A DNA stretch of 56,853 bases from Clostridia bacterium (GTDB taxonomy: Bacteria; Bacillota; Clostridia; Oscillospirales; Acutalibacteraceae): positions 1 to 56,853 of the forward strand of contig JAFRPB010000116.1 in the NCBI GenBank assembly GCA_017429345.1, given 5' to 3'. Made by a program: the position numbers and the translations under genes. Below the pieces are notes generated by a model. It made no database searches, was not told the origin of the DNA, and saw only the letters and a list, made by a program, of their open reading frames with translations. Shown piece after piece: positions 26,621 to 35,459 of the stretch. The first letter of the stretch is position 1; every line of letters begins with the position of its first letter.

Positions 26621-27238
26621 ATGAAGATCGAAACGCTTTATTTCGGCAGCCGGTGGGCGAATACTTATCTGCTGACCGATGAAAACGGCGTGAGCGCGCT
26701 TGTCGATCCCGGTGCGCCGACGCCGCGTCTGCCCAAAGCGCTTGAGGGAAAAGACGTGAGGTACATCCTGCTCACGCACGGACATTACGATCATATTACG
26801 TCCGTGTCCCCGGTGAAGGAAATCACCGGCGCGCAGGTGATGATCCACCGGCTTGACGCGCCGATGACCGAAGACGCGGGATTGAATCTGTCGTTGCTTT
26901 CGGTCGGCAGGATGACGGCGTCTTTTTCGCCCGATCACCTTCTCGAAGACGGAGAGGAGCTGCCCTTCGGCGGCGTCCGGGTACTGCACACGCCGGGCCA
27001 TACGCCCGGTTCGGTCTGTTTTATCGGCGCGGATTATATCATCAGCGGCGATACGCTGTTCGAGGGCGGTATCGGCAGAACGGATTTTCCCGGCAGCGAC
27101 CTTGAGGATATGAAACGCTCCCTGCGCAGACTTGTCAATCTGCCCGGCGACTATGCGGTCTATCCCGGTCACGGCGACGCGACGACGCTTGAAAACGAGC
27201 GCATGAATAATTACTATATCAACTATCTGATAAAATAA
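26621..27238 (+). CDS. MBL-fold metallohydrolase (glyoxalase II-like)
   Basis: A 205-residue metallo-beta-lactamase-fold hydrolase. The metal motif HGHYDH spans residues 53-58, followed by the later ligands in HTPGHTPGSV (about 125), SGDTLF (about 144) and VYPGHGDATT (about 187). This is the compact type often placed between relA/dtd and hemZ in Firmicutes. It probably hydrolyses a thioester or similar bond, with S-lactoylglutathione-type substrate unproven. The spacing (5 bases on each side) implies co-translation with dtd and hemZ. Confidence 0.92.
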   Translation: MKIETLYFGSRWANTYLLTDENGVSALVDPGAPTPRLPKALEGKDVRYILLTHGHYDHITSVSPVKEITGAQVMIHRLDAPMTEDAGLNLSLLSVGRMTASFSPDHLLEDGEELPFGGVRVLHTPGHTPGSVCFIGADYIISGDTLFEGGIGRTDFPGSDLEDMKRSLRRLVNLPGDYAVYPGHGDATTLENERMNNYYINYLIK

Positions 27239-27242
27239 AGCT

Positions 27243-28691
27243 ATGCTGACTTTAAGGTTCAATCACCGGTTCCGGTATGAGACGGAAAAGCTCGTGCGGG
27301 AGTTTTTCCCGTCTGAAGAATTGAATATGACCGAAACACTGCCGGAAGACTGCGGCGACTTCATCGAATCGCTGATCGGCGTCGAAGGGTGTTGGCAGAA
27401 ATATATCGTCCGCGTATGCTGCGCGGGAAGAGAACTCGTTCGCGACCGCATCGGCGACAGGGACGACGGCGACGAAGCAGAGCTCGAGATCTGCACGCTG
27501 CTGTTCGACGCGCTGTGCGAGTTTACCGGTTATACGCCCCCGTGGGGACTTCTGACCGGCGTGCGCCCGGCGAAGCTGATGAGCATGCAGCGCCGCGCGT
27601 TGGGCGACGATGAGGCGAAGCGTTTCTTCCGGGAGGATATGAAAGTATCCGGCGGCAAAACGGAGCTTGCGTTCGCGGTTTCGGTGAACGAGGATCGCGC
27701 CGCGCTTCTGAGCCCGCCGAAGAGCTGTTCGCTGTACGTCTCGATCCCGTTCTGCCCGACAAGGTGCAGCTACTGTTCTTTTGTTTCCCATTCCAATGAA
27801 AATGCGAAAAAGCTGATCCCGAAATATACGGAGCTGCTTTGTGAGGAGCTGAAGCGAACAGGGGAAATCGTCGCGGATCTCGGCCTCTCTTTGAAAAGCG
27901 TCTATATCGGCGGCGGCACGCCGACGGTGCTCACACCCGAACAGCTTGCCCTTGTCATCGGCGCGGTGAACGCGAACTTCGATCTTCGCGAAAGCCTTGA
28001 ATTTACGGTGGAGGCGGGCAGACCGGATACCGTAACCCCCGAAAAGCTCGCCGTGATCCGTGAGGGCGGCGCGAAGCGCGTCAGCATCAACCCCCAGACC
28101 TTCAGCGACGCGGTGCTCGAAAAGATCGGCAGGAAGCATACCGCCGCCGAAACGCTCGGCGCATACGAGCTTGCGGTGAAAGCGGGCTTCGACGATATCA
28201 ATATGGACCTGATCGCCGGTCTGCCGTCGGACACGCTCGAGGGTTTTTCCGAGAGCCTTGAGAAAACGATCTCGCTCTCTCCCGCAGAGATCACCGTGCA
28301 TACGCTCGCGCTCAAGCACGCGGCGAATCTCGTGACCGAAAAACGCGTGATCGATCCTGGCGATACCGGCGCGATGCTCGATCTCGCTGCTCGGCGGCTG
28401 ACCGAAAGCGGTTATTCGCCGTATTATATGTACCGCCAGAGCCGCTGTATCGGCAATCTTGAGAACGTCGGCTGGGCGAAGGAGGGCTTCGGCAGCCTCT
28501 ATAATATCTTTATGATGGAGGAGCTGCATACGGTGCTCGCCTGCGGCGCGGGCGCGGTCACGAAGCTCAAACGCGACGGCGTGAACGACATCGACAGAAT
28601 ATTTAATTATAAATATCCATATGAATATATCGGCAGGTTTGAGGACGTGCTTGCGAGGAAAGTGCAGATATATTCGTTCTACGGGAAATAA
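27243..28691 (+). CDS. hemZ: Radical SAM coproporphyrinogen III oxidase-like protein HemZ
   Basis: A 482-residue protein with an N-terminal domain of about 160 residues specific to HemZ, then a radical SAM core with SIPFCPTRCSYCSF (cluster Cys171, Cys175, Cys178), YIGGGTPTVLTPEQL, VEAGRPDTV and MDLIAGLP. Homologues are proposed to act as oxygen-independent coproporphyrinogen oxidases, though this is not secure for all of them because many carriers do not make heme. The order relA-dtd-MBL-hemZ is conserved in Clostridia. It ends directly before a heptamer repeat. Confidence 0.9.
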   Translation: MLTLRFNHRFRYETEKLVREFFPSEELNMTETLPEDCGDFIESLIGVEGCWQKYIVRVCCAGRELVRDRIGDRDDGDEAELEICTLLFDALCEFTGYTPPWGLLTGVRPAKLMSMQRRALGDDEAKRFFREDMKVSGGKTELAFAVSVNEDRAALLSPPKSCSLYVSIPFCPTRCSYCSFVSHSNENAKKLIPKYTELLCEELKRTGEIVADLGLSLKSVYIGGGTPTVLTPEQLALVIGAVNANFDLRESLEFTVEAGRPDTVTPEKLAVIREGGAKRVSINPQTFSDAVLEKIGRKHTAAETLGAYELAVKAGFDDINMDLIAGLPSDTLEGFSESLEKTISLSPAEITVHTLALKHAANLVTEKRVIDPGDTGAMLDLAARRLTESGYSPYYMYRQSRCIGNLENVGWAKEGFGSLYNIFMMEELHTVLACGAGAVTKLKRDGVNDIDRIFNYKYPYEYIGRFEDVLARKVQIYSFYGK

Positions 28692-28695
28692 CAGT

Positions 28696-28992
28696 CCCGA
28701 GTTCCGAGTCCCGAGTCCCGAGTCCCGAGTCCCGAGTCCCGAGCCCCGAGATGCGAGAATCGAGAACCGAGATGCGAGAATCGGGATACGAGAACCGGGA
28801 TACGAGAACCGGGATACGAGAACCGGGATGCCGGTCGGACTTAAAGACAAAAGACTGATAATAAAATATCATAGACCAGATTTGATCCTACCATCATTTT
28901 CGTCTCTCATCTCTTATCTATTATCTCTTATATCTCGACTCTCGATTCTCGGCTCTCATCCCTCATCCCTCATCCCTTATCCCTTATCTCTT
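28696..28992. repeat. Heptamer arms with 70-base core between hemZ and the kinase gene
   Basis: 28696-28832 runs in 7-base steps with GAGTCCC (six or more copies), GAGAATC, GAGAACC, GAGATGC and GGGATAC. 28906-28992 runs in the same step with CTCATCC, CTCATCT, CTTATCC and CTCGATT, roughly the inverse of the left arm. The core between has no coding signal. The 327-base gap contains only this element and the ribosome binding site of the next gene. Confidence 0.85.
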
Positions 28993-29018
28993 ACAAAACA
29001 ACGAAAGCCGGTGAAAAA

Positions 29019-29936
29019 ATGGCAGACAACTATCAGATATCCTACATCAACTCCTCGATGAGTGCGGACCCGGCAGGATTTGTGCGCGAATGCGAGGCGA
29101 ATTTCCGCGCCGAGGTCTCCGCGGCGGCGTCCCTCGCGGTGAAAAACGGCAGCAAGCTCGTGATGCTCGCGGGGCCGAGCTCCTCGGGCAAGACCACGAC
29201 CGCGTCCATCCTCGACGAATGGATCACCGCGCGCGGCGGCGAGGCTTACGTCGTCTCGCTCGACGATTTTTATCTCAACCGCGGCGAGGGGCCCAAGCGT
29301 GAGGACGGCACCGATGACTACGAGACTGTCTACGCGCTGGATATCCCCTGTATCACCGACCGGCTTTACAGACTGCTCAAAACGGGGCGAGCGCTGCTGC
29401 CGATGTTTGATTTCGTTACGGGCAGACGCAGCGCGCAAACGCATGATATCCGCCTGAAGAAAGAAGATATCCTCGTCATTGAGGGACTGCACGCGCTGAA
29501 CCCCGTGATCACGGGCGGTCTGCCGCAGGATCTGCTGTGCCTTGCATATATCAGCGTTTCCTCTCGCGTCTGCGCCGAGAACAATATCTATCTCAATAAA
29601 CGCGATCTGCGCTTTATCCGCCGTCTGATCCGTGATTATAAGTATCGCAACAGCTCGCCGGAGCGCACCTTCGCGCTCTGGCGCGGGGTGCTGACGGGGG
29701 AAGACGAATACCTGTTCCCCTTCTCCGACCGGGCGCATATCCGCATCAATTCCTTCCATCCGTACGAGCCCTGCGTCTTTGCGCATCAGGCGATCGCGCT
29801 GCTGGATTCGGTCCCGGAGGACAGCGTTTATTATAAAAACGCGCGGCTGCTCTCGCAGAAGCTCTCCGGGTTCGCTTACGCGCCGGAAAACATCACGCCG
29901 CAGGATTCTCTTCTGCGGGAATTCCTCGGGAAATAG
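29019..29936 (+). CDS. Uridine kinase-like nucleoside kinase
   Basis: A 305-residue P-loop kinase of the uridine kinase/phosphoribulokinase family. The Walker A motif is LAGPSSSGKTTTAS (about residues 51-64), followed by VVSLDDFYLNRGEG (about 87-100), which holds the nucleoside-binding DDFY, and DILVIEGLHALNP (about 150), the Walker B region. A nucleoside or related sugar is phosphorylated in the cytoplasm; the exact substrate is not given by these motifs. In other Clostridia, longer homologues carry an N-terminal TGS-like part, which is absent here. It stops at TAG. Confidence 0.85.
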   Translation: MADNYQISYINSSMSADPAGFVRECEANFRAEVSAAASLAVKNGSKLVMLAGPSSSGKTTTASILDEWITARGGEAYVVSLDDFYLNRGEGPKREDGTDDYETVYALDIPCITDRLYRLLKTGRALLPMFDFVTGRRSAQTHDIRLKKEDILVIEGLHALNPVITGGLPQDLLCLAYISVSSRVCAENNIYLNKRDLRFIRRLIRDYKYRNSSPERTFALWRGVLTGEDEYLFPFSDRAHIRINSFHPYEPCVFAHQAIALLDSVPEDSVYYKNARLLSQKLSGFAYAPENITPQDSLLREFLGK

Positions 29937-29990
29937 TACATACTATACGGAAGAGTATCGATCAAGCGAATAATGAAAGAGGGAACGTCA

Positions 29991-31799
29991 ATGTCACCGT
30001 TAAAACAGCAGACAAGAAAGAAACAGTCGCTTCTCAACGGCGCGCTGGTGTTGATGATCGCCGCGGTCTTCGTTAAGGTCATCGGCGTCCTTTACAAGAT
30101 CCCGCTCAACCAGATCCTCGGCGTTTTGGGCAGGTCTTATTACAGCTCCGCATATGCGGTCTTTATAATGGTTTATTACGTCGCGCTCGCCGGTCTGCCG
30201 ACCGCGATGTCACGTCTTGTCGCCCATTATATGGCGCTGGGACAATACAGACACGTCAGGCAAACGCTTCGTGTGGCGCGCAAGCTGTTTATCTGCACGG
30301 GTATCGGCGGCTCGATCCTGCTTGCAGCCGTCGCTTATCCTTACGTTGCGTCGTTTGACAAAAAAGAGGCGTTTTATTCGATCCTTGCGCTCGTGCCCTG
30401 CGTTTTTCTCTGCTGTATCATGAGTACATACCGCGGGTATTACAACGGGCTTCGCAATATGACGCCCACCGCGGTATCCGAAGTCATCGAGGCGATCGGC
30501 AGGATGATCATCGGCGTGGTGCTGGCTCGTCTTGTAGATAATTACGGGATGGCACAGTACGCCGAAACGGGCAGCGTTTTCGGCGTCGCCTGCGAAAACG
30601 TAAAGAAGGCGCATGAGGCAATCTACCCGTATTCTTCTGCAGCGGCGGTATTCGGTGTGACATTGAGCACGCTGCTTGCGTTCCTGTACGTATGGGCGCG
30701 CTATCGGTTGCGCGGCGACGGCATCACCGAGGCAGAGCTGAAAGCTTCCCCCGAGCCGATCCGTCAGAAAACGCTGGCGAAGGATCTGATGCGCATCGCG
30801 TTTCCCATCGTGATGAGCACGCTGATCTTCAACCTGACGAACCTGATCGACGCCTGGACGATCCAGTTCCGTCTTGCCGGGATTGCAAAAACGCACGTCG
30901 ATGTCCTGCAGGAATTGTACGGCGCGTCGCTGCAGGCAGGCGGCGTCAGTTTTGAAAAAATCCCGGATTATCTTTACGGTGCGTATGAGATCGCCAGCGA
31001 TTTCCGCAATCTTCTGCCTGCGCTGACCGTGACGCTGGGCGTCAGCGCGATCCCCGTGCTCTCCGAGGCGTGGACGGTCAAAAACCACGACGCGATTAAA
31101 TTTTCCATTGAATCGGTGATTCGGACGTCTATGATCGTCGCAATGCCTTTGGGCGTTATTATGGGTATCCTTTCAAAAGCGATTCTGACGACGTTCTATT
31201 GGAAACAACCCGCCACGATGTCTGCGATAGAGCTTTCATCCTTTACAATGAGCATCTATTGTTTTGCGGCGTTTATCCTTTCCATCACACAGCCGTTGAC
31301 GAATATGCTACAGGCGATCGGTAAGACGTATGTGCCGATGATCGCACTTGCGATCGGCGCGGTGTTCAAGATCGGTCTGAATTATTATCTTATCGGTTTG
31401 CCGGAAATCAATATTTACGGCGCGATCGTCGGCACGATCTCCTGCTATATCGTCGTGGCGCTGATCGATATCGTCGCGCTGCTGCGGGCGTCGCACACGA
31501 AGGTGCGCTTTTCCTCGGTATTCCTCAAACCGCTGTTTTGTTCTCTGGTGGGCGGCGCGGCGGCGTGGGCGGTTTACGGCATGACCTCGGAGCTGCTGAG
31601 ATCCGTTCCCGTGCTCTCGAACCCGAACGCATATATCAGCTATAATTCCGTCGGTATGGCGATCGCGGCGGTCTTCGCGGTGGCGTTCTTCTTTGCGACG
31701 ATGTTCCTGACGAAGGCGATCGAAAAAGAGGACGTGCGGATGCTGCCGAAGGGGGACAAAATCGTTCGTATCCTCATGAAACACGGTTTTATGGATTGA
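29991..31799 (+). CDS. MurJ/SpoVB-like lipid flippase (MOP superfamily, YabM-type)
   Basis: A 602-residue protein with about 14 membrane helices in the multidrug/oligosaccharidyl-lipid/polysaccharide exporter fold. It starts with a basic stretch and GALVLMIAAVFVKVIGVLYKIPLNQILG, the standard opening of SpoVB and YabM proteins. Such proteins move lipid-linked glycans across the membrane during cell-wall or spore-cortex building. ATG 29991 has AAGAGGGA upstream; the ATG at 29973 lacks a site. It is followed by mazG, then hup and rqcP, matching the Bacillus order yabM-yabN-yabO with hup inserted. Confidence 0.88.
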   Translation: MSPLKQQTRKKQSLLNGALVLMIAAVFVKVIGVLYKIPLNQILGVLGRSYYSSAYAVFIMVYYVALAGLPTAMSRLVAHYMALGQYRHVRQTLRVARKLFICTGIGGSILLAAVAYPYVASFDKKEAFYSILALVPCVFLCCIMSTYRGYYNGLRNMTPTAVSEVIEAIGRMIIGVVLARLVDNYGMAQYAETGSVFGVACENVKKAHEAIYPYSSAAAVFGVTLSTLLAFLYVWARYRLRGDGITEAELKASPEPIRQKTLAKDLMRIAFPIVMSTLIFNLTNLIDAWTIQFRLAGIAKTHVDVLQELYGASLQAGGVSFEKIPDYLYGAYEIASDFRNLLPALTVTLGVSAIPVLSEAWTVKNHDAIKFSIESVIRTSMIVAMPLGVIMGILSKAILTTFYWKQPATMSAIELSSFTMSIYCFAAFILSITQPLTNMLQAIGKTYVPMIALAIGAVFKIGLNYYLIGLPEINIYGAIVGTISCYIVVALIDIVALLRASHTKVRFSSVFLKPLFCSLVGGAAAWAVYGMTSELLRSVPVLSNPNAYISYNSVGMAIAAVFAVAFFFATMFLTKAIEKEDVRMLPKGDKIVRILMKHGFMD

Positions 31800-31898
31800 T
31801 TCGAAGCACAATGGACGGTTTTTTTCACACGATACGTGCGATTGCGACGAAAAAACGGAAAAAAATCCCCGTAAAACAAGAGAAAATTGCAAAAATAC

Positions 31899-31927
31899 TT
31901 GCAAAATTCGAAATAATAGGGTAAAAT
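31899..31927 (+). promoter_or_regulatory. Sigma-A promoter of mazG
   Basis: TTGCAA and TAAAAT are separated by 17 bases, 36 bases before the mazG start. Confidence 0.72.
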
Positions 31928-31962
31928 ATAAAATCGTCAGTGCTTCCCGGGGAGAAATGACT

Positions 31963-32766
31963 ATGGCCGCGGATTTTCAGTTTAAAGATAAATACGATAT
32001 CGGCGATCTGCTGCAGATCATGACGATCCTGCGCAGACCGGAAGGCGGCTGTCCCTGGGATGCGGCGCAGACGCATAAGAGTATCCGCCGCGACTTTATT
32101 GAAGAGACCTACGAGGTGATCGAGGCGATCAATAAAGACGACAAAGCGCTGCTGCGCGAAGAACTGGGCGACGTGCTCATGCAGGTCGTGTTTCATACGG
32201 AGCTTGAGCGCGAGGCGGGCAATTTTGATTTTTCCGACGTCGCGGACGGGATCTGCAAAAAACTGATCGAACGTCATCCGCACGTGTTCGGCGAGGTTCA
32301 CGTCGACGGCACGGAGGATGTGCTCACCAATTGGGACGCGATCAAGCGGCAGTCAAAAAAGCAGGCGACGTATACTTCCGCGATGAAAGCGGTCCCGCGG
32401 GAGCTTCCCGCGCTGATGCGGGCGGAGAAGATCCATCACAAGGCGGTCAAATCCGGCGTGCTGATCGATTCCGCAGAGGAGCTGCTTGAGAAACTTGAGG
32501 TGGACGTCAGAGTCCTCGGCGAGACGGCGGTCGTCCGTTATCCGGATGCAAGGCAGCTCGTGCTCGGCAAATTCCTGTTCGACGCGGCAAGTTTTGCGGA
32601 TCTCATCAAGGCCGATCCGGAAATGGCGCTGACGAAGACGGTCGATGATTTTATCGACTGCTTCGGACAGGTCGAAGACGGGGGAGACCCCGAAGAGCTG
32701 AAAAAAGACGCCGACGACCTCTGGAACGAGGTTCTCGGCATAAAAGATTCAAGCCAACATGCTTAA
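31963..32766 (+). CDS. mazG: Nucleoside triphosphate pyrophosphohydrolase MazG
   Basis: A 267-residue protein with two MazG-type helical domains. The first is strongest: LRRPEGGCPWDAAQTHKSI, EETYEVIEAI and REELGDVLMQVVFH contain the metal-binding Glu/Asp set (EExxE...ExxD). The second domain, from about residue 165, is more divergent. The enzyme hydrolyses (d)NTPs to monophosphates and pyrophosphate and cleans aberrant nucleotides. ATG 31963 is preferred over 31957 because the GGGGAG site then has proper spacing. This is the YabN position; the Bacillus homologue carries an extra N-terminal methylase domain that is absent here. Confidence 0.93.
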   Translation: MAADFQFKDKYDIGDLLQIMTILRRPEGGCPWDAAQTHKSIRRDFIEETYEVIEAINKDDKALLREELGDVLMQVVFHTELEREAGNFDFSDVADGICKKLIERHPHVFGEVHVDGTEDVLTNWDAIKRQSKKQATYTSAMKAVPRELPALMRAEKIHHKAVKSGVLIDSAEELLEKLEVDVRVLGETAVVRYPDARQLVLGKFLFDAASFADLIKADPEMALTKTVDDFIDCFGQVEDGGDPEELKKDADDLWNEVLGIKDSSQHA

Positions 32767-32804
32767 CAGCTTTGGAATAATTAAAAAGAAGGAGGTTTAA
32801 CAGG

Positions 32805-33083
32805 ATGAAAAAGACTGATCTTATCAGTGCTGTAGCCGAGAAGGCCGGCACCTCGAAGAAGGACGCCGAGAAGGCCGTCAACGCAGTTTTTGCGGTCGTG
32901 ACCGACGCTCTCGCCGGTGGTGACGGCGTTCAGATCGCGGGCTTCGGTTCTTTTGAGGTTCGTGAGCGTGCTGAGAAGCAGGGTCGCAATCCCAGAACCG
33001 GCGAAACCATCACCGTTCCCGCAGCAAAGATCCCTGCGTTCAAGGCGGGTAAAGGCCTTAAGGACGCTGTTGCAGGTAAATAA
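32805..33083 (+). CDS. hup: HU family DNA-binding protein
   Basis: A 92-residue histone-like protein that bends and compacts DNA as a dimer. It matches HU throughout: MKKTDLISAVAEKAGTSKKD, the core GFGSFEVRERAEKQGRNPRTGE and the arm tip AAKIPAFKAGKGLKDAV. The ribosome binding site AAGGAGGTTTAACAGG is very strong and codon choice is more biased than in neighbours, as expected for an abundant protein. A terminator follows. Confidence 0.97.
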   Translation: MKKTDLISAVAEKAGTSKKDAEKAVNAVFAVVTDALAGGDGVQIAGFGSFEVRERAEKQGRNPRTGETITVPAAKIPAFKAGKGLKDAVAGK

Positions 33084-33154
33084 TTGACTGTTTACCGTTT
33101 TCCGGCGGCGATCGGGGTTTGTTTTCCTCTTTCGCCGCCATGTCCCTTGATCTG

Positions 33155-33187
33155 AAAAGCCTTTTCGTATATTGAAAAGGCTTTTTA
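33155..33187 (+). terminator. Rho-independent terminator after hup
   Basis: AAAAGCCTTTTC (33155-33166) pairs with GAAAAGGCTTTT (33174-33185), loop GTATATT, within a T-rich end. Confidence 0.85.
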
Positions 33188-33252
33188 TAATATTATAAAT
33201 TACATTATACACATAGAATACCCGGTACCGTATTCATCGGAGGAGACAGGAT

Positions 33253-33495
33253 ATGAGACTTGATAAATATTTGAAGGTTTCGCGGCTTGTTAAACGCCGT
33301 ACCGTGGCGAACGAGCTCTGCGACGCGAAACATGTGGAGGTCAACGGCAAGATCGCCCGCGCCTCTCTTGAAATCAAAGAGGGCGACGTGATCGAGATCC
33401 GTATGGGCAGCAATCTGATAAAAGCGCGCGTGCTGTCGGTTCGCGAGTTCGCAACGAAGGACGACGCGGCGCTGATGTATGAGCTGATCGGGTGA
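33253..33495 (+). CDS. rqcP: S4-domain RNA-binding protein RqcP/YabO
   Basis: An 80-residue protein consisting of one S4 RNA-binding domain: MRLDKYLKVSRLVKRRTVAN and CDAKHVEVNGKIARAS are its typical parts. RqcP (YabO) binds stalled 50S subunits together with RqcH and helps C-terminal alanine tailing in ribosome quality control. GGAGGAGACAGGAT precedes the start. The position after mazG (and hup) agrees with yabO. The sporulation genes yabP and yabQ that usually follow in spore formers are missing here. Confidence 0.93.
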   Translation: MRLDKYLKVSRLVKRRTVANELCDAKHVEVNGKIARASLEIKEGDVIEIRMGSNLIKARVLSVREFATKDDAALMYELIG

Positions 33496-33580
33496 TCGGT
33501 GCCGGTTGCATAATCATTCACCCGCGTTCGCATAAAATGGCAAAAAATAAAATGTTTTTCGGTTTTTGCGAAGATTTTTC

Positions 33581-33609
33581 TTGCATTTTATACTTCGGTA
33601 TTGTATAAT
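33581..33609 (+). promoter_or_regulatory. Sigma-A promoter of the symporter gene
   Basis: TTGCAT and TATAAT are separated by 17 bases, 65 bases before ATG 33674. Confidence 0.82.
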
Positions 33610-33673
33610 ACATTTTAACAAAAAACGGAGGGAAAACGATCGTCTTCCCTCGCAGAAAGAGAGAGTAAAACGA

Positions 33674-35155
33674 ATGAAATCGAATGTTGAACTGATCGTA
33701 TTCATCGTGTACCTTGTTTTCATGCTGAGCATCGGCGTGTATTTCTTTGTGAAAACGAAGAACGGCGGCGAGAAGGACTATTTCCTCGGCGGCAGAAAGA
33801 TGGGCCCCGTCGTCTCCGCGCTGTCCGCGGGCGCGTCGGATATGAGCGCCTGGGTGCTCATGGGCCTGCCCGCGTCGATCTATGCCGCGGGACTCGGCAA
33901 AACTTGGATCGCCATCGGTCTTGCGATCGGCTACGCTTTGAGCTGGATCTTCATGGCGCCGCGTCTGCGTCGGTATTCCATCGCCGCGAAGGACTCCATC
34001 ACGATCCCGCAGTATCTGACGAACCGATTCCTTTCGTCCAAGAAATCGCTGCAGGTCGTCTGCGCGATCATTTTCCTTGTCGCTTATACTGTCTATGCTG
34101 CGAGCAGCATCAAGGCGTGCGGCACGCTGTTCAATACCGTGGTCGGTATTGACGCAAAGATCGCGATGTATGTCGCTGCCGCGATCATTATTTCCTATAC
34201 CTTCCTCGGCGGATTCTCCGCCGTCTGCTGGACGGACTTCTTCCAGGGTCTGCTGATGCTCGGCGCTCTTCTGATCGCGCCGATCTTCGCGCTCGTGCTC
34301 GTCAAAAACGGCGAGGGCGTTTCGACCCTGAACGAGGTCGGCGACGGCTATTGGAACATGCTCACCGGCTGGAAGGATATCATCTCCGGTCTCGGCTGGG
34401 GTCTGGGCTACTTCGGCATGCCGCACATCATCATCCGTTTTATGTCCGTGCGTTCCGATAAGGACGTGAAAAAGAGCTCCGTCATCGGTATTTCCTGGAC
34501 CGTGCTGATTCTCGTGTTCTCCGTGATCGCCGCGATCGCGGGCAGAATGTTCCTCGGCGATATCGAAGACAGCTCCACGGTATTCATTCAGATCGTCCGC
34601 AAGATCTTCCATCCGGTCTTCAGCGGCATCCTGCTTTCGGCGATCCTCGCCGCGTCCATGTCCACGGCGGACAGCCAGCTGCTTGCGAGCGCTTCCGCGT
34701 TCTCCAGCGACGTGTATAAGCCGATTTTCCGCAAAGGCAAGGCGAGCGATAAAGAGATGCTCTGGGTCGGCCGCGTGGTCGTGCTTGCGATCGCGGTCGT
34801 CGCGCTGATCATCGCTGCGAATCCCAACAGCGGCACGATCATGTCGCTCGTTGAGAACGCGTGGGGCGTATTCGGCGCGGCGTTCGGCCCGGTCATCCTG
34901 CTGAGCCTGTTCTGGCGCAGACTGACCTTCTCCGGTGCGCTTTCGGGCATTATTGCCGGCGCTGCGGTGGATATTCTCTGGCTGATCTTCCTGAACGATA
35001 CGACCGGCAAATTTATCAATATAGGCGTCTATGAGATCGTTCCCGCGTTTTTCTGCGGTCTGATCGTTGCCGTCGTCGTCTCGCTCATCGGCAAAAAGCC
35101 TTCGGACGAAGTCGTCGCGGTGTTCGACAAGGTCGCGTCGAAAGAAGAGATCTGA
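33674..35155 (+). CDS. putP: Sodium/proline symporter (SSS family)
   Basis: A 493-residue solute:sodium symporter with about 13 membrane helices. DYFLGGRKMGPVVSALSAGASDMSAWVLMGLP (kept here in short: GASDMSAW at about residue 56) is the PutP-type sodium and substrate region, and LAASMSTADSQLLASASAFSSD near 335 is the conserved SSS signature with the sodium-binding Ser/Thr residues. Proline uptake driven by sodium is the best guess; related substrates are possible. ATG 33674 follows AGAAAGAGAGAG; the open frame begins further upstream, inside the promoter. A terminator follows. Confidence 0.9.
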   Translation: MKSNVELIVFIVYLVFMLSIGVYFFVKTKNGGEKDYFLGGRKMGPVVSALSAGASDMSAWVLMGLPASIYAAGLGKTWIAIGLAIGYALSWIFMAPRLRRYSIAAKDSITIPQYLTNRFLSSKKSLQVVCAIIFLVAYTVYAASSIKACGTLFNTVVGIDAKIAMYVAAAIIISYTFLGGFSAVCWTDFFQGLLMLGALLIAPIFALVLVKNGEGVSTLNEVGDGYWNMLTGWKDIISGLGWGLGYFGMPHIIIRFMSVRSDKDVKKSSVIGISWTVLILVFSVIAAIAGRMFLGDIEDSSTVFIQIVRKIFHPVFSGILLSAILAASMSTADSQLLASASAFSSDVYKPIFRKGKASDKEMLWVGRVVVLAIAVVALIIAANPNSGTIMSLVENAWGVFGAAFGPVILLSLFWRRLTFSGALSGIIAGAAVDILWLIFLNDTTGKFINIGVYEIVPAFFCGLIVAVVVSLIGKKPSDEVVAVFDKVASKEEI

Positions 35156-35177
35156 TCGAAGCTCAACGGTTTTTTTC

Positions 35178-35204
35178 TCCCGCTCTTCGGAGCGGGATTT
35201 TTTA
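35178..35204 (+). terminator. Rho-independent terminator after putP
   Basis: TCCCGCTC and GAGCGGGA pair around the stable TTCG loop and a T-run follows. Confidence 0.92.
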
Positions 35205-35332
35205 TCTATGAAATGTTATAAAAATATTATAATAATATTTGTTATTCTTAACAAATAAGAACGGATTATGAGCGATTTGTTGTGAGAGTGTATAATTCTT
35301 TATTCGACGGTATTTTTCTGCCGAAAACGCAT

Positions 35333-35361
35333 TTACATTATTTTATACATTATGTTAAAAT
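35333..35361 (+). promoter_or_regulatory. Possible sigma-A promoter of the giant secreted protein gene
   Basis: TTACAT and TAAAAT are separated by 17 bases, about 100 bases before the start. The surrounding gap is very AT-rich, so chance matches are likely. Confidence 0.45.
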
Positions 35362-35459
35362 TAAAAAATAATTGGATGAAACTTATGCCCGTCAACAGTA
35401 TTATGTGAACGGAATCCCCGTTGTACACAACATATTCCGCAAAGGAGATCGATCGTATT

